Shown here: piece after piece, positions 58,134 to 64,000 of the stretch
Position numbering within the stretch: the first letter of the stretch is position 1
Layout: each line of letters begins with the position of its first letter
Assembly: GCA_008081045.1 (NCBI GenBank)
Contig: VMDC01000020.1
Span: 62,001-126,000 of the forward strand
DNA from: Gammaproteobacteria bacterium
Lineage (GTDB): Bacteria > Pseudomonadota > Gammaproteobacteria > Pseudomonadales > Pseudohongiellaceae
DNA length: 64,000 nucleotides
Direction: 5' to 3'
Translations under genes and position numbers: made by a program
Notes under the pieces: model-generated
Seen by the model: only the letters and a program-made list of their open reading frames with translations
The model's database searches: none
What the model was told of the DNA's origin: nothing

Positions 58134-58158
58134 CCGGCGGTGCTTCCCGCCGGTTTTT
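58134..58158 (+). terminator. intrinsic-terminator-like hairpin immediately upstream of POT transporter
   Basis: CCGGCGG-TGCTTC-CCGCCGG-TTTTT; perfect 7-bp GC stem followed by five T; ends 15 nt before ATG 58174. Confidence 0.65.
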
Positions 58159-58173
58159 CGTTACAATGGTTTC

Positions 58174-59520
58174 ATGTCTCACTATCTGACAGCGCCCGTT
58201 TCAACTCCCGGTATGCCGGGCGGGATTCCTTACATCATTGTGAATGACGTTGCTGAGCGCTTCAGTTTTTACGGTTTGCGGGCAATTCTGGTCATATTTA
58301 TGACCCAGTATCTGATGTCTTCGGACGGGCAGTTGGCGACGCTGGCCGATGAAGATGCGACGTCATATTTTCATCTGTTTACCGCAACTGCCTATTTTCT
58401 GCCGCTGCTTGGCGCGATCGTTGCTGACGCCTTCTGGGGCAAATACAAGACCATCATCTTGCTGTCGCTGGTGTATTGCGCAGGGCATTTCTCGCTGTTT
58501 CTGGACGATACCCAGATTGGCCTGTTTCTGGGTCTGACGCTGGTCGCGGTAGGTTCCGGGGGTATCAAGCCCTGTGTGGCCTCGAATGTCGGTGACCAGT
58601 TTGGCAGGACCAACAAGCATCTGCTGTCGCGGGCTTACAGCTGGTACTACCTTGGTATTAACCTCGGGTCGTCAACTTCTTCCCTGCTGACGCCCTGGCT
58701 GCTGGAACACTACGGGCCGGCTGTAGCTTTCGGTGTGCCCGGCGCTTTCATGGCGCTGGCGACGCTGACCTTTTGGGCAGGCCGCCGGGAATTTGTCCAT
58801 ATTCCGCCAGCAGGCAAGGGGTATCTGCAGGACATCACCGGCCCCGAAGGCCGGCGGGTGGTGAAGCGGCTGCTGGTGATTTATGTCTTGGTTGCGGCGT
58901 TCTGGTCCCTGTTCGATCAACAGGGCAGCACCTGGGTATTACAGGCGCAGAACATGGACAGGATGGTATTCGGAGTCGAGTTGCTGCCTGCACAGATTCT
59001 GGCAGCAAATCCGTTTTTGATCATCTTGCTTATACCGACCTTCACCTACCTGATCTATCCGGCAATGAACAGACTGTTCGAGGTTACCCCGGCCCGGAAG
59101 ATGTGTATTGGCATGTTCCTCGCTCTGACGCCGTTTCTCGTCACTGCATGGTGTGAATCGCAAATTCAGCAGGGCCTGACGCCTCATATCAGCTGGCAGC
59201 TGCTGGCTTATCTTTTGCTCTCTATTGCTGAGGTAATGCTGGTGATTACGGTGATGGAGTTTTCCTATACGCAGGCGCCCAAGCGGATGAAGTCTCTGGT
59301 CATGTCCTTCTTTTACCTGTCGATTTCGGCAGGGAATGTCTTTACCGCGGTGGTCAACCAGATAATCCAAAACCCTGATGGTTCCACCAAGCTTGAAGGG
59401 GCCATGTATCATTTATTTTTTGCAGGCTTTATGGGGACTGCCGCGGTGCTCTTTGCATTTTACATGGCAAGCTATGATATGGACTTTATCATTCATGATG
59501 AGGTGGTCAGTAATGGCTGA
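58174..59520 (+). CDS. POT/PTR-family proton-dependent oligopeptide transporter
   Basis: IPYIIVNDVAERFSFYGLRAILVIFMTQYLM; GSGGIKPCVASNVGDQF; SWYYLGINLGS. Confidence 0.93.
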   Translation: MSHYLTAPVSTPGMPGGIPYIIVNDVAERFSFYGLRAILVIFMTQYLMSSDGQLATLADEDATSYFHLFTATAYFLPLLGAIVADAFWGKYKTIILLSLVYCAGHFSLFLDDTQIGLFLGLTLVAVGSGGIKPCVASNVGDQFGRTNKHLLSRAYSWYYLGINLGSSTSSLLTPWLLEHYGPAVAFGVPGAFMALATLTFWAGRREFVHIPPAGKGYLQDITGPEGRRVVKRLLVIYVLVAAFWSLFDQQGSTWVLQAQNMDRMVFGVELLPAQILAANPFLIILLIPTFTYLIYPAMNRLFEVTPARKMCIGMFLALTPFLVTAWCESQIQQGLTPHISWQLLAYLLLSIAEVMLVITVMEFSYTQAPKRMKSLVMSFFYLSISAGNVFTAVVNQIIQNPDGSTKLEGAMYHLFFAGFMGTAAVLFAFYMASYDMDFIIHDEVVSNG

Positions 59521-60787
59521 GCAGAGGCAAAACTACAGCTACAGCAAAAGTGAGGCCCTGCTGCAAAGGGCTAAGAATGTGATTCCTAATGGCATCCCGG
59601 GACACTTCAATCCGGTGGCGCAGGTTCCAGCGGGAACGTACCCATTTTATGTGGACCGCGCGAAGGGCTCACGCTTCTGGGATGTAGATGGCAATGAATA
59701 TATTGATTACCTGTGCGCTTATGGTCCCATGATTCTGGGATACGATAACGAAGTTATCGAACAGGCGGTACGAGAGCAGCTGGCCAAATCAGACACCTGC
59801 ACACTTGCCTCTCCGGTGATGGTGGATCTGGCGGAATTGTTTGTGGATTTGATCCCCTGGGCGGATTGGGCGACCTTTGCGAAGAACGGCGCAGACGCGA
59901 CCAACATGGCGGTCCTCATTGCACGCACGCACACGGGCCGTCGAAAACTGATCGCCATTGAAGGCGGGTATCATGGCAGTTCGCCCTGGATGCAGGCGAG
60001 AGGCCGCGCCGGAATCAGCGAGCGTGATCATCAGGAGTTGATTCGGATTCCGTGGAATGATCTTCCTGCCCTGCAGTCAGCACTGCTTGAGCATCCTGAA
60101 GAAATCGCTGCATTCATCAGCTCGCCCTATCATCATCCGGTTTATGAAGACAACGCCCTGCCGGATCCGGGATATTGGGAGGGCGTCCACGACATGTTGC
60201 GCAAGCATCGGGTGCTGTCAATCTGTGATGACGTGCGAGCGGGTTTTCGCCTGCATATGGAAGGTTCGCCCGCTTACTTTGGCTACAAGCCGGACCTCAG
60301 TTGCTACTGCAAGGCGATCGCCAATGGTTATCCGATTGCAGCTGTGGTCGGGCGCGGCGAACTCAAGGATGCGGCGGCCAGCGTTTTTCAGACCGGCAGC
60401 TTCTGGTTTTCAGCCGGACCTATGGCGGCAGCGCTGGCTTGCTTACGGGAGCTGAAGCGTGTTGACGCGCCTGCGCGCATTCTCAGGACAGGAACCGCGC
60501 TGTGGGGTGGTTTGCAATCGATCTCAGCCGACGCCGGCCACGAGCTGGTCGTCAGCGGAATTCCGTCAATGGCCTATTTGCGCACAGAGCACGAAGCCGG
60601 GCCCGGATTTCATCAGGCCCTCTGCGGTGAGTGCACGAGGCGCGGTTTGTTTTTAACTTCCCACCATAACCTGTTTGTTTCCGCGGCCCACACTGAGCAA
60701 GATCTCGCACAGAGCTTCGAGATATTTGCTGACGCCCTAAAGGCCGTCAAAAAACAATTTAAAGCCGGATCAAACCTGCGCGATTGA
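59513..60787 (+). CDS. class III PLP aminotransferase, glutamate-1-semialdehyde aminomutase-like
   Basis: GSRFWDVDGNEYIDYLCAYGPMILGY; FAKNGADATNMAVLIAR; CDDVRAGFR; YCKAIANGYPIAAVVG. Overlaps the POT gene by 8 nt. Confidence 0.9.
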   Translation: MAEQRQNYSYSKSEALLQRAKNVIPNGIPGHFNPVAQVPAGTYPFYVDRAKGSRFWDVDGNEYIDYLCAYGPMILGYDNEVIEQAVREQLAKSDTCTLASPVMVDLAELFVDLIPWADWATFAKNGADATNMAVLIARTHTGRRKLIAIEGGYHGSSPWMQARGRAGISERDHQELIRIPWNDLPALQSALLEHPEEIAAFISSPYHHPVYEDNALPDPGYWEGVHDMLRKHRVLSICDDVRAGFRLHMEGSPAYFGYKPDLSCYCKAIANGYPIAAVVGRGELKDAAASVFQTGSFWFSAGPMAAALACLRELKRVDAPARILRTGTALWGGLQSISADAGHELVVSGIPSMAYLRTEHEAGPGFHQALCGECTRRGLFLTSHHNLFVSAAHTEQDLAQSFEIFADALKAVKKQFKAGSNLRD

Positions 60788-60922
60788 ATGCGGAGCATGG
60801 CATGGGGGCCCGGACTCAGGGTTTGGTCCGCGTTTCCATCACGCAGAACACATATGCCAGCAGCTTTGCTGTTGCTTGTCTCATCCGGATCCGGCGCTGA
60901 GTTGCGATCAATACTGATGGGC

Positions 60923-62236
60923 CTAGCGAGCGCTGAGCCGGTTGGCTGCCAGCCAGTAAAAGATCAGTCCTGACCCGATAAATCCGAGGCTGAACAGCCC
61001 CTCAACCGGTCGACTGATCAGGGTGAAACCCAGAATCCAGCCGGTGAGCAGCAGATAGAGTAAAGGCGGCAGGGGGTAAAGAAACGTTCGGTAAGGCCGC
61101 TCCAGATCGGGCTGTCGATAGCGCAGTACGAAAATGCCTGCGATGGTAACGAAACTGTTGAGCGCGAGGGTAAACCCGGAAAAAACCAGCACGGACTCAA
61201 AGGTCGAAGAGAGGATAAACAGCAGCGCAACGGAAGACTGTATCCATATTGCGGTGGCAGGTATTCCGCTGCGGTTCTTACGGCCCAGTATTCCGATTGC
61301 GGGATAATCTTCGCCGATAACCTGAATCACTCTCGGACCCGCCATGGTCATTGCGCTGACAGTTGAGATGAGGAGCATGGCCAGAATCAGACCAGTGAGA
61401 CGACCCGCCGTCTCTCCGAAGGCTGCCTGAGCCGCGATTGCTCCTACTTCAACCTGACCGGCCAGCAGGTCCATCGGCGCGGCATAAAGAAAAGAAAAAT
61501 TAAGCCCAAGGTAAAGCAGGGTGACAACAGCCGTGCCAGAGATCAAAATCCAGGGAAGCGTCCGCTGGGGATCTTCGAGTTCGCTACTGAGATAAGTTGC
61601 TGCGTTCCATCCCGTGTAGGCAAAGGACACGTAGATGAGTGCCACAGCATAAGCGCCGCTGGTGATTGTTGCAAAATCGCCCTCGGTGGGCAGGAAACTC
61701 ACTGGCTGTGGTGTGTCCACCGCTATCAGCGTGCCGAGGACAAAAGCGAGAATCACACCGATTTTCAGCAGGGTAAAAATAACCTGAGTGCCGCTGCTGT
61801 TCTTGTGATTGGTGGCGTGGACTCCTGTCAGCAGAATGAGAAGAGCTGCTGCAAGAAGCTTCTGAAAGTTTTCACTCAGGCCTTCCGGAAAGATAGAAGA
61901 CGCATAAGCGGCAAACGTCATCGCAGCCAGCGCAACCGGTCCGGAAAAACCCACTGTCGAAGAAACCCAGCCCGACACAAACCCTGCAGCGGGATGATAA
62001 ATTCGGCTGAGCAGGTTGTATTCTCCACCGGAGCGGGGCAGGGCGGCACCGAGTTCGCCGTAGGTCATAGCCCCACACAGGGCAGCTACGCCACCAATCG
62101 CCCAGAGGGCAAGCAAAGCAAAGCCGGAGCGGATATCAAGCAGTTGAAAACCGAGACTGGTGAAGACGCCGGTCCCTACCATATTGGCGATGACAACCGC
62201 GGTGAGGGTAGGGAATCTGAACTTATCTGAAGCCAT
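60923..62236 (-). CDS. APC-family amino acid permease
   Basis: ANMVGTGVFTSLGFQLLDI; GGEYNLLSRIYHPAAGFVSGWVSSTVGFSGPVALAA; FAYTGWNAATYLSSELEDPQRTLP. ATG at 62236. Confidence 0.92.
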   Translation of the reverse strand: MASDKFRFPTLTAVVIANMVGTGVFTSLGFQLLDIRSGFALLALWAIGGVAALCGAMTYGELGAALPRSGGEYNLLSRIYHPAAGFVSGWVSSTVGFSGPVALAAMTFAAYASSIFPEGLSENFQKLLAAALLILLTGVHATNHKNSSGTQVIFTLLKIGVILAFVLGTLIAVDTPQPVSFLPTEGDFATITSGAYAVALIYVSFAYTGWNAATYLSSELEDPQRTLPWILISGTAVVTLLYLGLNFSFLYAAPMDLLAGQVEVGAIAAQAAFGETAGRLTGLILAMLLISTVSAMTMAGPRVIQVIGEDYPAIGILGRKNRSGIPATAIWIQSSVALLFILSSTFESVLVFSGFTLALNSFVTIAGIFVLRYRQPDLERPYRTFLYPLPPLLYLLLTGWILGFTLISRPVEGLFSLGFIGSGLIFYWLAANRLSAR

Positions 62237-62237
62237 A

Positions 62238-63059
62238 TCAGTTGATACGGCGGGTCTCGCCGGGCACCATGAATAGATCTGCTCCGCGCAGCGGCCGTGG
62301 TCTCTGCATCGGATCTCCGGGGATCGTTCTGGGCACATGGATTCCGACATTTCGTTTGGCGCCGACCCGGTTTTCCAGAATATTCCTTCCTTCGCGGCTG
62401 CCAAAAAACCAGTACGGAGGAAAAGCCATATTCGGAGAGACCTGACCCCAGTAATCGGAATCGCGAGCGAAATGGACGTCATTAGAGTCGGCGTCCCCCA
62501 TGTGCACAACCACGCTTCGTTCGTTAAGGGTGACGCGCCAGACGATATTCTGAACGTTCAGTCGGTCGGTTGGCCACCCGGAATGGGGTATCCGAACGGC
62601 CTCGACTTTCAACTTGTCCATCGAAAGGATGACAGGGGCATCCTGATACTCGAGGGCAACACCGTTTACCCGATCAAAAACCAGTTCTTGCTCAGGGTCC
62701 GCTATGGACCGCATGGCGAGAACTGCCTGCTGAGGTGCGTAGAGCATGATGTCGGGCTGCGCGATCAGCAGTCTGAGCATGTCGTCAGCAGAGAAATGGT
62801 CTCCGTGGAAGTGACTTACGAAAATCGCGTCGACGCCATCAAAAGGTTCGTCACCGGCAAACAGCGCCTCCCGCATCGCTTCGGGTACCAGCAGATACTG
62901 ACCATAGCTCTCCGGGTACAGCGGGTCGAACAGCACCTTGGTGTCGCCGTCTGTAACCATCACTGCTTCGTTCGCCATGTAGAACGCCTGCTGCGCGTTC
63001 GCTTGGGTCGTAAGTGTCAGGATTGACGCAATGGCGACAGCGATTGATTTCAGTTTCAC
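62238..63059 (-). CDS. MBL-fold metallo-hydrolase, exported
   Basis: AIFVSHFHGDHFSADDMLRLL (HxHxDH); signal peptide; VVHMGDADSN. Confidence 0.88.
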   Translation of the reverse strand: MKLKSIAVAIASILTLTTQANAQQAFYMANEAVMVTDGDTKVLFDPLYPESYGQYLLVPEAMREALFAGDEPFDGVDAIFVSHFHGDHFSADDMLRLLIAQPDIMLYAPQQAVLAMRSIADPEQELVFDRVNGVALEYQDAPVILSMDKLKVEAVRIPHSGWPTDRLNVQNIVWRVTLNERSVVVHMGDADSNDVHFARDSDYWGQVSPNMAFPPYWFFGSREGRNILENRVGAKRNVGIHVPRTIPGDPMQRPRPLRGADLFMVPGETRRIN

Positions 63060-63065
63060 TGCTGT

Positions 63066-64000
63066 TTAATCGTCCTGATTTTGCGCTGCCAATCTCTCTT
63101 CGGCCCGGTGCCCGGACAGAATGTTGTACATGCCGTAGTTACCCTCATGACAGGCGTATTCATAGATTTTGTCGGGCGAATGGTCAAAAATAATCTCCCG
63201 GGTGTAGGGGGAGGTGAATTGTCCCGGATCGCTCGACGTGAGCTGATACTGCAGTGCGTTGTTGCTGATTCTGGTGAGACGCTCCACGTTGACTTTCCTG
63301 TCCGTCTCCGGGCTGGTGCTGCTGGCATCAGAATAATTCGTTGTTTCAATGACCAGGGTGTCGCCTTCCCACCAGCCGCGTGAATCGCCGTGCCAGAGTT
63401 TTACGCTGGCCGGTGCATGGGGTTGTTCGACGATCGGGATGATGCGCGCATCGTGGGCCATTTCCTGATAGATCACCACAGTGTCCCGCGACTGTACAAT
63501 CTGCCAGTAGCTGTTGTAGCCCGAGCCGAGCCGGGGCGCTCCGAATGACAGGCAGCGCTCTCCCAGCGGTCGGTCCGTCCACGAGTCGGCCGGATGGGCC
63601 GCGCGCCATTCTCGCAGTTCCCGGGCGGCAGCAACTGCCGCTTCAGTCCGCGGAGGATATTTGCCGTTGGGAGGGTCTGTGATCTGCGAGGTACGGCGGT
63701 GCACGGTCCGCTCCGCCATCCACTGGGAGTCGTAGTTTCCGGTCGTTGGATCGTAGGAGTTGATTTCGCCGCTAAATACGGCTTCGAGAACGCCGCCACC
63801 AAACAGCGCATCTTCTCCGGCCGCCATAATTTCGCCGATTCGCTGTTGAATGAAAGCCATGTCTTCGTCAGTCAGCATTTCCTTGTTGCCGAAGACATCG
63901 GGTCTCTCAACCGGGGTGATGGTGTTATTTTCCCACACACCCTGCAGATCGGGATGTCCGTCGGGTGTTCGCGGGGCCTGATAGTTGTCGTCTGCCTGAC
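63066..64000 (-). CDS. secreted unknown, YACHEGNY paralog family, N-terminus cut by window edge
   Basis: Frame stays open upstream of the track start (...QAPRTPDGHPDLQGVWENNTITPVERPDVFGNKEMLTDED); GDSRGWWEGDTLVIETTNY; YEYACHEGNYGMYNILSGHR. Confidence 0.85.
   Translation of the reverse strand, partial: QADDNYQAPRTPDGHPDLQGVWENNTITPVERPDVFGNKEMLTDEDMAFIQQRIGEIMAAGEDALFGGGVLEAVFSGEINSYDPTTGNYDSQWMAERTVHRRTSQITDPPNGKYPPRTEAAVAAARELREWRAAHPADSWTDRPLGERCLSFGAPRLGSGYNSYWQIVQSRDTVVIYQEMAHDARIIPIVEQPHAPASVKLWHGDSRGWWEGDTLVIETTNYSDASSTSPETDRKVNVERLTRISNNALQYQLTSSDPGQFTSPYTREIIFDHSPDKIYEYACHEGNYGMYNILSGHRAEERLAAQNQDD

Noticed and set aside
1-64000. CRISPR arrays, phage, transposons, integrons, tRNA/rRNA, toxin-antitoxin or restriction systems
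   Set aside because: No spaced repeats, no transposase/integrase/Cas/methylase motifs and no convincing tRNA folds were seen; RecQ and Uup look like housekeeping genes.

Overview
Gene-dense chromosomal window from what looks like a marine or heterotrophic gammaproteobacterium. I assign about 50 CDS by reading the translations. I found no rRNA, tRNA, CRISPR, transposase, integrase or phage genes. Many products are exported: TonB-dependent receptors, sulfatase, GH31, PQQ-type dehydrogenase, M20/M28/metzincin-like peptidases, DUF1501/DUF1800, sulfite-oxidase-like, and a four-member family of secreted unknowns. The best candidate for an undescribed system is at about 4.15-12 kb. It contains a GT4 glycosyltransferase, a SAM methyltransferase, a YceI-like protein, stand-alone GTP cyclohydrolase II, a RibD-reductase domain without its deaminase, a zinc-type dehydrogenase and a PTPS/QueD-like protein lacking the usual catalytic Cys. 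A flippase-like membrane protein and a CDP-alcohol phosphatidyltransferase converge on it. Together they look like a dedicated pteridine/pyrimidine-derived, glycosylated and possibly lipid-linked product pathway. Other notable observations: an in-frame 3' remnant of a second sulfatase directly behind the intact one, a YihQ-like GH31 with a partly altered substrate motif, a cyclophilin with a degenerate active site, paralogous TonB receptors, an 11-bp four-copy repeat upstream of a receptor, and a terminator-like hairpin just upstream of a POT transporter. All family names come from recognised motifs and memory; no searches were run.
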